A DNA stretch of 64,000 nucleotides from Kuschelorhynchus macadamiae (GCA_030620095.1 JAUTXW010004705.1:402001-466000), one strand, 5' to 3'. Positions 34,840 to 48,481 are shown, numbered from the stretch's first letter. Numbers and translations: made by a program. The notes: generated by a model not told the origin, from the sequence alone.

Positions 34840-35529
34840 AACCTTTGAAAGAACTATAACAATTCGGTCATAAGCCAATTTTTATGTTGTAAAATTAATA
34901 ATCTTAATGTTTACGATGCATTTTTTCAGAACCAATAATAAACTAAATTATTTCCGTAGATCCAGTGGCGTACAGTGACTTTATATTTGGAGAGGCAAAA
35001 TGGAACAAATTTTTTTTTGTTTGTTCACAGCTTTAAAAAGACAAGATTCAGAAGGTTAAAACGTCTTTACTGTGATCTTTTACCCTTTTTTCCAAACGTT
35101 TTTCATGATTTTGTACTTTATTAAGCTACTCACACTTCATTTTGAGATTTCATAATTAAGTTATCTTACCTTTGTTGATAGCATTTAAGTAGTTTCTTCA
35201 GAGCTTTATTCTGTTAAAACCTTACTCAAACAAGCTATTAAGTAATAAAAATAACATGAGATAGTAGACTGGAGCAAATTCTATTTCCGGCAAAAACGAG
35301 ATGAAGTGTGTAACTGTTATATTTGTATGCTAGCTCGTTTTTGAAGTGTTCTGAAAGCTTTTCCCAACTTAGCTCATTAACCAATAATTAAGAAATAACC
35401 TGTTGGCAGAGTTTGCTCGAAAATATTCATACGGGTAAACCAAATGTGGCCAAATTGTGAAATTTTTGTAATACAAGCATTCAGAAGCAAGTAGCGAGCA
35501 GTCTATTGGGTGAACAAGAAAACCTGTTT

Positions 35530-38500
35530 TATTAAAGAAAGGAAGAGGGGCGTATGAACTTTGAAATGAAGCGAAAAGCCGATTCTTCCCACAGAAAAAA
35601 AATTTAACTTCAGAAGGTTTAGGCAGTATTCAGCAGGATTGCAACTTATCGTTTAATGATCTAGAGAAAATAGGTCAGCTTATTAGAACTGTAGACAAAA
35701 GTTTCATTGAATTTAGAGCTATACCAAAATTAAAGGAGAAAAGCCGTCTGGTGGATAGTTTTTTCTTTTGTTCAGATTTACTATTCAACTATTCAGAAAA
35801 TATTACAACAGTTGTATACTGCTCAGATTTACCTGATTTTCTGTCACATATTTTGGAATTAGAAAAACATCTGAAGATTTTCATGTAAAAATTGGCGTTG
35901 ATAGCGGTGGTGGATCACTTAAAGTTTGTCTTAATATGCTTCCTAAAAATTATCCCAAATATTTCAATAAATTTAAAGGTGCTGGAATGATTAAACTTTT
36001 TCTTATTGGCTTAGGACTAGAGCTGACTGAATGCTATACTAACATTAAAATCCTCTTTGAGATAATAGACTTGCAGTTCATAAATCTGGAATTTGCTCTT
36101 ATACTTTTGCTGCTGATTCTAAACTTATTATGAAGCTTCTTGGTCCTCAGTCAAACTCATCGACTCACCCTTGCCCATGGTGTGATATTCAGATAAAGAC
36201 AATGGAAACGAAAGGATGACTAAGAACAGTTGAATACTGCTCAGATTTCCTGGTTTTCTGTCATATATTTTGGAATTAGAGAAATATCTGAAGATTTTCA
36301 TGTAAAAATTGGTATTGACAGTGGTGATGGATCACCTAAAGTTTGTCTTAATGTGCTTCCTAAAAATGATGCCAAATATTTCAAGAAATTTAAAGGTGCT
36401 GGAATTATTAAACTTTTTCTTATTGGCTTAGGACCAGAGCTGACTGAATCCTATACTAACATTAAAATCCTCTTTGAGATAATAGGCTTGCAGTCCATAA
36501 ATGTGGAATTTGCTCTTATACTTTTGCTGCTGATTCTAAACTTAGTATGATGCTTCTCGGTCCTCAGTCAAACTCATCGACCCACCTTTACCCATGGTGT
36601 GATATTCAGATAAAGATAATAGAAACGAAAGGATGACTAAGAACACTTGTATACTGCTCAGATTTTCTGTTTTTCTGTCACATATTTGGGAATTAGAAAA
36701 ATATCTGAAGATTTTTATGTAAAATTTGGCGCTGACAGTGGTGGTGGATCACTTAAAGTTTCTCTTAATGTGCTTCCTAAAAATGATCCCAAATATTTCA
36801 AGAAATATAAAGGTGCTGGAATTATTAAACTTTTTCTTATTGGCTTAGGACTAGAGCTGACTGTATGCTATACTAACATTAAATCCTCTTTGAGATAATA
36901 CACTTGCAGTTCATAAATCTGGAATTTGCTCTTATACTTTTGCTGCTGATTCTAAACTTATTATGATGCTTCTTGGTCCTCAGTCAAACTCATCGACCCA
37001 CCCTTGCCCATGGTGTGATATTTAGATAAAGACAATGGAAACGAAAGGATGACTAAGAACACTTGTATACTGCTCAGATTTTCTGGTTTTCTGTCACATA
37101 TTTGGGAATTAGAGAAATATCTGAAGATTTTTATATAAAAATTGACGCTGACAGTGGTGGTGCATCACCTAAAGTTTCTCTTAATGTGGTTCCTAAAAAT
37201 GATCCCAAATATTTCAAGAAATATAAAGGTGCTGGAATTATTAAACATTTTCTTATTGGCTTAGGACTAGAGCTGACTGAATGCTATACTAACATTAAAT
37301 CCTCTTTGAGATAATACACTTGCAGTTCATAAATCTGGAATTTGCTCTTATACTTTTGCTGCTGATTCTAAACTTATTATGATGCTTCTTGGTCCTCAGT
37401 CAAACTCATCGACCCACCCTTGACAATGGTGTGATATTTAGATAAAGACAATGGAAACGAAAGGATTACTAAGAACAGTTGTATGGTTTTCTGTCACATA
37501 TTTTGGAATTAGAAAAATATCTGAAGATTTTCATGTAAAAATTGGCGTTGACAGTGGTGGTGGATCACTTAAAGTTTGTCTCAATGCGCTTCCTAAAAAT
37601 GATCCCAAATATTTTAAGAAATTTAAAGATGCTGGAATTATTAAACTTTTTCTTATTGGCTTAGGACCAGAGCTGACTGAATCCTATACTAACATTAAAA
37701 TCCTCTTTGAGATAATAAACTTGCAGTCCATAAATGTGGAATTTGCTCTTATACTTTTGCTGCTGATTCTAAACTTATTATGAAGCTTCTTGGTCCTCAG
37801 TCAAACTCATCGATCCACCTTTGACAATGGTGTGATATTTAGATAAAGACAATGGAAACGAAAGGATGCTAAGAACAGTTGTATACTGCTCAGATTTCCT
37901 GGTTTTCTGTCACATGTTTTGGAATTAGAGAAATATCTGAAGATTTTCATGTAAAAATTGGCGTTGACAGTGGTGGTGGATCACTTAAAGTTTGTCTTAA
38001 TGTGCTTCCTAAAAATGATCCCAAATATTTCAAGAAATATAACGGTGCTGGAATTATTAAACTTTTTCTTATTGGTTTAGGATCAGAGCTGACTGAATCC
38101 TATACTACCATTAAAATCCTCTTTGAGATAATAGACCTGCAGTCCATAAATGTGGAATTTGCTCTTATACTTTTGCTGCTGATTTTAAACTTATTGGTCC
38201 TGGGTCAAACCCATCCACCCACCATTGCCCATGATGTGATGTTCAGATAAAGACAATAAAAATGAAAGGATGACTAAGAACTATAAAAAGTATCAGAGAA
38301 ACACAAATTTATGGAAACAACCTGGTAGAGGAAATACATATAAGGTCAAAGCTTTTAGTAAGTGTTTTTGTTCCAAATGTATGAATTTGTTATACCTTTT
38401 GTTAACGAACCAAATATAAAAATCAATATGTTTTAACAAACGAAAATTTAAACGTTTTTTTTAGGAAATAAATATATTGTTTCTGCATTCAATCAAGTGG

Positions 38501-38770
38501 TTTGGAGTTGTTTTGGTCAAACACTAAACGAAAATTTTGAACATGACCTCGAAAAATTAAGGCAACTTGGGTCCGAATATTAAAATAACTCCAAAGATTC
38601 ATACGGTTCTGTATTATGTGCCAGAAATTATCAAAGATAATTAAAGGGATCCAGGATTTTACTCAGAACAAGCGACTGAGCAGGTTCATTTTTCTTTTAA
38701 ATTATTTTCAGAAAAGTTTAATTTAAATGGTCGTTCAGAAAGATACCAAATAATCTTTTAAAGATATGTT
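35530..38770 (+). pseudogene. Unnamed TE-type protein, internally amplified and broken
   Basis: The 5' part (35530-35860) is a low-quality frame. The middle, present six times, encodes D-S-G-G-G-S-L-K-V-C-L-N-V-L, then A-G-I-I-K-L-F-L-I-G-L-G, then (another frame) T-F-A-A-D-S-K-L-I-M-K-L-L-G-P and P-C-P-W-C-D. After the array, 38530-38760 encodes F-Y-S-E-Q-A-T-E-Q-V-H-F-S-F. I have seen this combination in multicopy proteins of insects and cnidarians of unclear function, but cannot name the family. No frame is continuous. Confidence 0.5.
35812..38262 (+). repeat. Tandem array, six copies of a 416-417-bp coding unit
   Basis: The landmark CTGAAGATTT falls at 35871, 36288, 36705, 37121, 37521 and 37937, so periods are 417, 417, 416, 400 and 416. 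Copy 5 lacks about 16 bp (TACTGCTCAGATTT part). Copies differ by a few percent. The unit starts near TTGTATACTGCTCAG and ends near AAGGATGACTAAGAAC. Confidence 0.95.
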
Positions 38771-39318
38771 TGCTGTTATAAATAAATAAATAAATAAATA
38801 AATAATAGCCAACATATTAGAGATTTTTTTTTCGTACTTGTCTATAGTTACATTGAATAAAACAACTTTTTTAAAGAAGAAATATAATGAATCAAACGAT
38901 TTGGTTTATATTTTTTATAGAAAATAAAACATAACAGCTGTAATATAGCCAATTTTTGATAATTATTAGCCTCTAAATTCAAATTCACGGTACGACACTG
39001 GATCTATGAAAATGATTTAGTTTTTTATTCGTTCTGAAAGAGGGCTTCGTAACCATCAAAAAATTACTAATTTTGTGATTTATATATTTTTTATTTTGAA
39101 TCATATAAAAAATTGAACTGTGTGCGTAACGTAACAAACCTTAATCTTTTGATACTGCTGGAAATCGAAAACGACATCTCGAAATTCAAAATTATGATAA
39201 AATATATAAATATAGCTTCATTTTGAATTTACTAGTTAAGCCTGGAACACAATGAACTTATCTTTCCTAAATTTTGACGTAAAAGCCAATCAACAGAAAC
39301 GAAACGTTAAAAAGATGA

Positions 39319-41770
39319 TATACAGGGTTATTCACGCAACCCGTTCATTAAAAGTTTTTGATGATGCCATTTAGATAAAAATTTCAAATTTTGGGATTAA
39401 GGTAAGGTCAAGGGGTACTTCTTTTTTGAAATATTTTCAACTTCCTGTCACTTCCGGTTTAACCGGAAGTTGATATCAACTTGCTTATTTTAAATGGAAC
39501 ACCCTGTATTTTATGATATTTTTGGATTCTACGGAGAATTTTAATGCTATTTTATGTAGCATGTCCTATACCTAGGTTCAAGCGTTCTTAAGATACTTGA
39601 CCTTGAACCAAAAATGAGTCTTCGGGGTACCAAATTTTAAAATATATTATTGTAAGTTTTGGAGATATAATCTTCATATTTTGCAGACGATCGGTAAAAA
39701 ATCTTAGGTTTCTATTTTTTTATTATATTTGTCTATTTTTATACAGGGTGTCCTAAATTCAGCGGCAAACATTCACATTTTCAAAGCCGCTAAAGTCCGT
39801 TTTTTTAAATGGGACACCCTATAACTTTATGCACTATCAAATGTAGAATTTAATTTTCTATCGAACTGTATTAAGGTTCCCTATACCTATTCGTAACCAT
39901 TTTCGAAATAATTGGGTGTTATAAAAATATCGTATGTATTTGCTTAAATGTTTACATGTTCCAATGGTGAGCCATGGAAAAACAATTGAGATCCAATATC
40001 CAATATGACAGATGATTAGTATGCGTTATTTATCGAAAGCTGTCAGTGATAAACTAAATCTTCTAAATCGAAATGAAAGAATACTCAAACGCTGATATTC
40101 TCAATCTATTTTATATTCATGGAGAATGTTGTAAAATTTTGGAGAGAACGTGTCGTGTGTTTAATGAACGCCACCCAGATTTGCCGCCAATGAACAAGTC
40201 AAAATTCAAGAGGATTGAAACGAACTTTTTGCGTTTTGGCAAGGTTAAAGTTACAAAAAATGTTCCGAAACCAGTGACAAATGCCGAGGATAACGTAGTA
40301 AACATATTAGCTTATTTCCACGCAAACCCGCAAAGTTCAATACCGTCTGCAGAAATCGATTTGGGAATTTCTTCTTCATCTGTCCAAAGAATTTTGAGCG
40401 AACATCATATGCACCCTTATTCCTTCCAAAATGTGTAAGCCTTGAGACCTGGTGATGACGTCCGACGAGTAAAATTTTGCGAATTCATGTTTTTGAAAAT
40501 TCAAGAGGACCCTCAATTCCTTTCAAAAATATTTTGGGCCCATGAAGCGAAATTTTCTAGAGAAGGAATAACAAATAGAAGAAACGAACATTTCTGGGCA
40601 GCAGAAAATCCGCACGCTTTACGAGAAACGCGTTCTCAAGAGAGGTTTAGCTTCAATGTTTTCGGTATAGTATTAAATGATCAGGTGTGGTACTGTATTT
40701 AGAAAACGGACAAATTCAACGGGTCACAGCAACTGTACAAAGAAGAATTGAAATGTGTCTTCAAATGAACGGACATCATATAGAACATTTGTTATAATTC
40801 AATTTTATTATTTAATTTATTTATTGTTGATGGTTAGATTGCTATAATTTCTAAGTTCACTAAAACAAGTTTAGAACAGTCTCGAACTTAGTAGATATGG
40901 TTAAAAATAATGTAAACAATTTATTACATTTTTTATAACTTTAACTTTTCTGAAACGAAAAAATTTCGTTTCAATCCTCTTCAATTTTCTCTTGTTCATT
41001 GGCGATAAATGAGGATGTTTTTCATTAAAAACATGGTACGTTCTCTCCAATATTTTGTAACATTCACCGCGAATATAAAATAAATTGAGAATATCAGCTT
41101 TTGAGTGTTATTTTATTTTAATTTAAAAGTTTCAAATCAACTGGCATGTTGAATAGAAAAGCACAACAATTGTTTTTCCATTGCTTACTACGGGAAGGTG
41201 TAAGCATTTAGCAAATACATATGATAGTTTAATAAAAACCTGATTATTTCGAAAATGGTTACGAATAGGTATAGGGAACCTTAATACAGTTCGATAGAAA
41301 ATTAAATTCTACATTTGATAGTGCATAAAGTTATAGGGTGTCCCATTTAAAAAAAACGGACTTTAGCGGCTTTGAAAATGTGAATGTTTGCCGCTGAATT
41401 TAGGACACCCTGTATAAAAATAGACAAATTCAATATAAAAATAGAAACCTAAGATTATTTACCGATCGTCTGCAAAATATGAAGATTATATCTTCAAAAC
41501 TTACAAAAATATGAGATGTATAGGACATGCTACATAAAATAGCATTAAAATTCTCCGTAGAATCCAAAAATATCATAAAATACAGGGTGTTCCATTGAAA
41601 ATAAGCAAGTTGATACCAACTTCCGGTTAAACCGGAAGTGATAGGAAATTGAAAATATTTCAAAAAAGAAGTACCCCTTGACCTTACCTTAATCCCAAAA
41701 TTTGAAATTTTTTTCTAAATGGCATCATCAAAAACTTTTAATGAACGGGTTGCGTGAATAACCCTGTATA
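39319..41770 (+). mobile_element. DD41D-type element 2 with long terminal inverted repeats
   Basis: Begins TATACAGGGTTATTCACGCA at 39319 and ends ...GAATAACCCTGTATA at 41770, TA at both ends. The inverted repeats are very long: about 39319-39918 against 41243-41770, including ACTTCCGGTTTAACCGGAAGT, itself a palindrome. The right arm lacks about 80 bp present on the left. The enclosed transposase is internally deleted. Confidence 0.88.
40073..40797 (+). pseudogene. DD41D-type transposase 2 (deleted)
   Basis: It starts M-K-E-Y-S-N-A-D-I-L with a DUF4817-like HTH part (L-E-R-T-C-R-V-F-N-E-R-H-P) and a second HTH (L-G-I-S-S-S-S-V-Q-R-I-L). Stop at 40436-40438. The first catalytic block is altered (H-E-A-K-F instead of D-E-A-x-F). 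The frame jumps from V-W-Y-C to a C-terminal piece (R-I-E-M-C-L-Q-M-N-G-H-H-I-E-H-L-L), so the second and third catalytic blocks are gone. Confidence 0.8.
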
Positions 41771-42026
41771 TTGTGTGACACAACTGATGATCATTTTGGC
41801 GTTTGAAGTAAATACCCATAATTCAAAACCCTGTCCAACAAAGTGCCGAAGTATACGTAAAGCAAAATAATGTTTTGAAGAAAAGGTTTGGCGTAATTTG
41901 CGATGTGGTCCATTTTTTATCCAGCAGTTATTTTAGAATCAAAAGTAATATAATATATATAATTATATATATAAACATTATTAATGTTGTTTTATCTTTG
42001 CAAACTTTTAGATTTGGCACACTTAC

Positions 42027-42268
42027 TATTGGATATACTCTCCATATTAGTGATTCGATGTTTTAGGCGGTCCGATTTGGCATGCGCCAAATTCGCCTTA
42101 TCACTCAATGTGTCATAATCTTTTGGATAGATAAGATCTAAGGCTTTTTGCAATATATCTGCGGCTTCTCGTGATATACTCTTGGCTTTTGCTACTTCAG
42201 TGACTATTTCTTGGTATGCCCCGGACGTTTCGATTTTTCTTGCCTCGTCTTCGGTAAAATTGAACATT
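42027..42268 (-). CDS. wb: Laminin alpha exon: coiled-coil domain I
   Basis: The exon starts A-ATG-TTC after TTATTTTAG (the ATG is internal, not an initiation codon) and ends AAT-A|GTAAGT in phase 1. It encodes helical heptads, for example E-I-V-T-E-V-A-K-A-K and S-D-R-L-K-H-R-I-T-N-M. The next intron is 21.4 kb and contains LINEs, a DIRS element, a tandem array and two DNA transposons. Confidence 0.82.
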
Positions 42269-42416
42269 CTAAAATAAGTAAAATAAAAACCATCTTTGTA
42301 AATTGTTAATGATTATTTTTAGTGATTTTATTTCCTTAAGAACCAACACAAGTTTTTTCCGAAAACATATTACCTTGCTGCTAATATACCAGTAAGTCAA
42401 TGTAAATAAGTATTAT

Positions 42417-43293
42417 ACAGGATAGGCTCTAATTTAACGGTAAACGGGTAAAATTACTTCAATCTGTTTCTCAGAATTTGAAAACTTGGTTCATATACAT
42501 TTTGGTTAATTACGCCTGTTATGTTATTTCCAGTATTTTTATGATATACAGTGTGTTAAAGAATATAATATAAAAATAAAAAAAAATTAGGGGAGCGTCA
42601 ATTGACAGTAATATTTTTTACGTGATTTTGAGATGCAAAGTTAATCTTTAGAATAATATCTCGGAATGTTTACGACGTTTTTTTATTGCTGCCTCCTAAA
42701 CAAAGAAAAAAGTTTAACCATAAAAATTAATTAAAGTAACCTTTCTAGTTAATTTTCACAAAAACTTTCAAAATATAACAGGTTGTCTCAAAAAAACGGA
42801 GAAGTAGAAAATGCAGAGATGAGATTAGGAAATTATTTTTGAGCTAATTGTAACTTTGCATTTTTTTACTTCTCCGGTTTTTTAAGACAGCCTGTACATG
42901 TTTTAAGTTCTTATTTTTTTAAAACCTTTTTTGCTTTTAATTAAAGTGATTAAAATTTTGTTTTAATTAAATAACAATGGATAAAGTTGGTTACATTAAA
43001 AAATTTGTTATATGATTCCAAAAACCATGTTTTCGAAGCAAATAAAAAACGTTCTGATATATTATTCTAAACTTTACTTTTGTATCCCCCAGTCACGGAA
43101 AATATTAGGTCTCAAATTGGCGTACTAACATATTTTTAAATGTTTACATCAGTGTCCTCAACACACTGTAAATCATAAAAGTATTGGAAATAACATAAAC
43201 CAGCTTAATCATAGAAAATTTAGATGAATGAAGTTTTCTAATTCCGAAAATCAAATTGAAATCCTATTACCCGCTTTCAAATAACAGCCCTTT
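42417..43293. mobile_element. Foldback element in laminin intron
   Basis: Arms about 42417-42560 and 43150-43293 are inverted. Best match: TATGTTATTTCCAGTATTTT against the complement of the right-arm segment near 43165-43205, continuing to TACAGTGTGTT. No open frame. A second hairpin (42778-42898) is nested inside. Confidence 0.65.
42778..42898. mobile_element. Small nested hairpin MITE (about 120 bp)
   Basis: ACAGGTTGTCTCAAAAAAAC at the left pairs with the complement of ACAGGCTGTCTTAAAAAACC at the right, then GGAGAAGTA on both arms. Entirely palindromic, no coding content. Confidence 0.75.
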
Positions 43294-43452
43294 AAAAAGG
43301 GTGGAAAAAAAATTAGAGTAATGGAGATTTTTTTGTTAACTAGTCTATATTATTTACACTTCAAATAATATTCCTTCTCTGCAATGTAATAGATCTGTCC
43401 AATTTTTAGTCAGACTGCAAGATACCTTAGATGGTTTGAGATAAATACTTAC

Positions 43453-44152
43453 TTTTCATAAGCGTCAACAGTCTTCTGCAACTTTCCAACATGTTCTGAA
43501 GCCTTGCGAACCAAATCTTCCAAATCAGGCCTTTCATCGTCAAACTCGTACAATTTTTCCTCCAGATCGTCAAAGTCTTTGAAATCAAAATTTTCCATAG
43601 TATCGATGACACCATTAAATACTTCAAGCCTATTCTGTATCGCTTTTATAGTAGCGATTATCTCTTTAGTGTTTTCTTCGTTATTTTCCTTCATATCAGC
43701 GAGTTTTTTAATGATGTCCTTCAATCTCCCTATGGAAACAATATTTTCATCATTCTGTATATCAGCAAGTACTGTTCCATCTTCCACTTCCCTGGCAATA
43801 AAATCGATTTCATCTAACTTTTCGTTAAGCTTGTCTAATTCATCATAAGGCAAGTCCGGTGGTAGTTGATAAATATTATCAACTTTTTCACTGATACTTT
43901 TACAGTATTCAAAGACAGGATTGCTATATGTTTCTATCGCTTTCAGAGATCCCACTTTTTCCTTAATTTCTTCCAAAATTTTGCCACCCCTTTGCACTGC
44001 AGCTTTAGCATCTACATGCTTTTTCCCAAAGTTATCTAAATTGGTAATGACATCGCTTATTCTGTTCTCTAAGTTATTAAGTTCTTGTTCGAGAAAATGT
44101 GAAGCGTCTCCAAGTTGTTTACTGTCTTTAATGCTCTCATCCGTAATTTTTC
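43453..44152 (-). CDS. wb: Laminin alpha exon: coiled-coil domain II/I (largest exon)
   Basis: This 700-bp exon begins after TTATTGCAG with R-K-I-T-D-E-S-I-K and ends GAA-AA|GTAAGT in phase 2. It encodes about 233 residues of charged, leucine/isoleucine-spaced helix without cysteine pairs, consistent with the laminin long-arm triple coiled coil. Repeated L-x-x-L/I and E-x-x-x-K spacing is visible throughout. The flanking introns are about 1.2-1.4 kb. Confidence 0.83.
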
Positions 44153-45598
<1,446 letters not shown>

Positions 45599-45853
45599 TC
45601 AAATTATTGGCTTCATCTACCATCTTATAGATCCTATCTTCCAGTTTGTCAATGCCACTAGATCTCAAAAGGTTATTCGCTCGATCAAATCTGTAGTTAA
45701 ACGTTTTGTTAAGCATTTTGTATCGCACCCTCACTGCGTCCAGCACTTTCCACGGGGGAGTGAGACCATCTTTGAATAGATCAGTGACACTCTCTAAAGA
45801 TTTGCTCAGACGATCAATGTCCTTGAATAGCAGTTGGGTACATTCGTCGCATG
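45599..45853 (-). CDS. wb: Laminin alpha exon: start of coiled-coil domain II
   Basis: The exon opens with the chain-assembly motif C-D-E-C-T-Q-L-L-F and continues as heptad-rich helix (D-R-L-S-K-S-L-E-S-V ... V-D-E-A-N-N-L). The donor is A|GTAAGA, phase 1. The C-D-E-C cysteines normally make interchain disulfides at the top of the laminin long arm. The 350-bp (AT)n tract lies in the intron just 3' of it. Confidence 0.85.
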
Positions 45854-46324
45854 CTACAAAAATTGAAATAAAAGTCACGTGTGTAGCTTCAATTTTGGTA
45901 AATTTTGCATTTATTTCAAGTATTATTTACTACTAAAGTTAATTTTAAATTTCGGATATACTTTCTAAAAAATACAAGAGTTCTTATAAACAAAAATGGG
46001 AAAATGATCTTCACCCACAATTTTCTTCGTAATAAATCTTTCATTATAAAAAAGAAAGAGGTAGATAACACAATTTATATATCTACCTAGAATAATAACA
46101 AAAACGGCTGCCAAGTTTTTAGATTACCAAAAGACAACGTTTGTACACTAAGTATGGATTTACACTTGAATCACTGATCCCAGAAACAACCAAAAAGTCC
46201 AGCACTAAGTGGTTTCTGCAATCAATTTTTAATATCAATGCAAGGAGTAATGACCACTGATATGCCAGTAGATCTTGTTATTTCTAACAGACAAGTTCGA
46301 ATCTCTGCTATAAAGCCCCCACAC

Positions 46325-46455
46325 TAAATTACTTTAGTGTGTTTTATTTTATTTGTCTGATGATGCTCGAAAGGGCGAAACACGTGTCATGTTAATGATT
46401 ATAATTTCCTGAGATCGAGACTTGGAGTCTTTCTCTATGTTTGTTGTTTTAATAT
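46325..46455 (+). mobile_element. Short hammerhead-bearing element, sister of the insert at 4345
   Basis: TTTAGTGTGTTTTATT, then the hammerhead core, then GAGATCGAGACTTGGAGTCT and CTCTATGTTTGTTGT match the hAT insertion in the same order. Upstream 46130-46320 may belong to the same element. Termini are not defined. Confidence 0.55.
46352..46395 (+). ncRNA. Hammerhead-ribozyme-like motif d
   Basis: CUGAUGA 46357-46363, stem II GCUC-GAAA-GGGC 46365-46376, GAAA 46377-46380, CAC/GUG 46381-46386, triplet GUC ending 46388. Helix I has only weak pairing. Confidence 0.6.
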
Positions 46456-46924
46456 TGTCCGAAATACAAACATATTAAATAGAGTATAAAATATTATTAA
46501 CAATAATATTCATGATATTAATAAGGACATCCGCAATTCCATGTCGTACTCATACCGATACAATAACTATATGAGCGGGGCGAAGGACTCGCAAATAAAA
46601 AAATAAATTATATTTTGTAACAGTAAGTTTTTTGGGATTCCGTTCAAAACGTATAAAAGGTGAAATAAGTAAATTGATGAAATACAGTGGGACTGACTTA
46701 CACTTAAATTTAGACATAAATCCTCTACATTTATTTAATGGTTTAAATGAGAACTACATCTACTTCTCTCTAAATCACATTTTAGGATAAGTAGTTGCAG
46801 CAAGGGCACTACAAGCACAACAAAATAGTGTAAAAAGTCCAGTAATATGAAATACTGGTCTTATGTGGAATAAGGTTTATGAAATTAACAAATGCCTGTG
46901 TATGATCTGTATCCGGGTACTTAC

Positions 46925-47137
46925 GTGTGCAGATTCCATCTTTGATATATTCCCTTGAGTTTTTGCACTGACTACATTTCTCTCCCTGGAATCCAGACTT
47001 GCATTGACAGGTCCCATTCACGTCACAAACACTAGAGTAGCTTCCGTAATAGTTGCAGTCGCACGGAATGCATTTATTAGAATGTGAATCTCTAAAGTAA
47101 TTTTCTTTGCAATATTCACATTTGTTACCAGTATAAC
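46925..47137 (-). CDS. wb: Laminin alpha exon: last LE repeats before the coiled coil
   Basis: This exon reads G-Y-T-G-N-K-C-E-Y-C, then a full LE (C-I-P-C-D-C-N-Y-Y-G ... C-Q-C-K-S-G-F-Q-G-E-K-C-S-Q-C) and D-G-I-C-T. The acceptor is TTTTCAG and the donor C|GTAAGT, phase 1. With the next exon it forms C-T-P-C-D-E-C, the cysteine knot that marks the LE-to-coil boundary where the alpha, beta and gamma chains meet. Confidence 0.85.
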
Positions 47138-48315
47138 CTGAAAACAGACAAAAAAATACATTTACTAATTAGACAAATGAGTTATATAGTTATAATATGT
47201 TACTATTAGTAGTAGTTATAATATAAAATTTTACCTTGCATACAATAATGAGAATTTTCTAGTTTTATTTTTTTATGATATTAATAAGTGTTGTTGTTTT
47301 GTATGTAGCCAAAAAAGGCCAACTAGGCGACATCCAATATAGTCCCCAAATAAAAAAAATTGTTTTAGCAACCTACATGTACGTCAATGCTTTTCTCTCA
47401 ACTCGGGGTTTTTATGCAAAAAAGAAATAAAAACCATCTACCGATTAAAACTTTTAATTTAGTTCTTAAGGGCTGTTTGACTTCTAACAACAGTCATATA
47501 TAAAGGAATAAAATAAATTCGACGTATTTTACCATTTTTAACGTTAGTTATGAAAATAATAATTTTAAGTTGCTGTTTTGTTTCCAAAAGCTATCCTGTT
47601 TAATAGAAAAAATGGTTTATATATAAAAATAACGTATTTCCCTTTTTTCTTTAAATTAACCGCTTTAAAATAAAATACATTCGTTTTTTGCTACTACTTC
47701 ATATCCCTAGAAGCCGTATAATAAGCAAATATATCTTTATAAAGATATTTGCAGTATTTCTTTGTTTTTCTGAAATGTTGTGTTTACTTTTTTTTAAATA
47801 AATAAAAAATCTATATACGTCAGTGACAATTTGCTAATGTCAAAAAGTTACCGCATGAACAAAAATAAAATTAAGTATTGTGTGTGCGCCAAAAAGATAA
47901 AAGAAACTTGACAATTTGAAAAATATTTCCTGTATAGAAAATAAAATGGTTTTATACGCAAAAAAATAATACAAAGTTTTACGTGTTTCAACGTTTTTCG
48001 AAATATTGTATTGATTTTTTTTAAATACATATATATAATTGAAACATAAAATTTACACCAAGATTTCTACAATTCTTTTTTAAATCAAAACGTTTATTCC
48101 AATTATTTCTTTTCTCTTTTTGCCAAATTGGCTTGGGCGTTCTATATAAATAAATATTGCAAATTTAAAACGAATCGAAAAAATGGTTTTGTACTAGGTC
48201 AGAGATAATAGAGTGGCAAGACACTGGGAGCCTTGAAATATCTGGTACTTGTAGTTGCAAAGAATTGAATATTTGAATCATATATTTCAAATCCAGAAAT
48301 TTTTTGACATCTTAC
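47138..48315. other. Laminin intron; nothing recognised
   Basis: AT-rich; no inverted repeats or coding likeness found. Confidence 0.5.
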
Positions 48316-48481
48316 CTTTTTTACAGTAGCATACAAATCCATATTTTTGGGCGACACAACTTCTGGCATTATTGTCAAATTCGGAAGGACACAAGCAAGG
48401 CTGACAATTTCCGGAAAAATCTTGATAAAAGCCAGTATCGCACAATTCGCAGTGAGAACCCGCTGTATTGTTTGAACAATT
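48316..48481 (-). CDS. wb: Laminin alpha exon: LE repeats
   Basis: The exon begins AAT-TGT after TTTTTTAG, completing the LE started upstream (C-K|N-C-S-N-N-T-A-G-S-H-C-E-L-C). It then enters a second LE (C-L-C-P-S-E-F ... C-Y-C-K-K) and ends AAAAAAG|GTAAGA in phase 1. The cysteine spacing C-x-C ... C-x-x-C is that of laminin-type EGF modules. These disulfide-knotted units form the rigid short-arm rod. Confidence 0.83.

Larger units (their letters stand above)
34840..39120 (+). mobile_element. Long-inverted-repeat element of unknown family, with coding tandem array
   Basis: The left arm (about 34840-34980) and right arm (about 38975-39120) are diverged inverted repeats. Best part: CGTAGATCCAGTGGCGTAC at the left, and the complement of CATAGATCCAGTGTCGTAC at the right. 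The similarity extends outward through TTTCAGAACCAATAA. The interior holds a broken gene (35530-38770) and six tandem copies of part of it. The exact termini and any target duplication were not found. Confidence 0.55.

Noticed and set aside
35812..38262. CRISPR or satellite array
   Set aside because: The units are 416 bp with a coding segment and no spacer structure; it is a tandem duplication inside an element.
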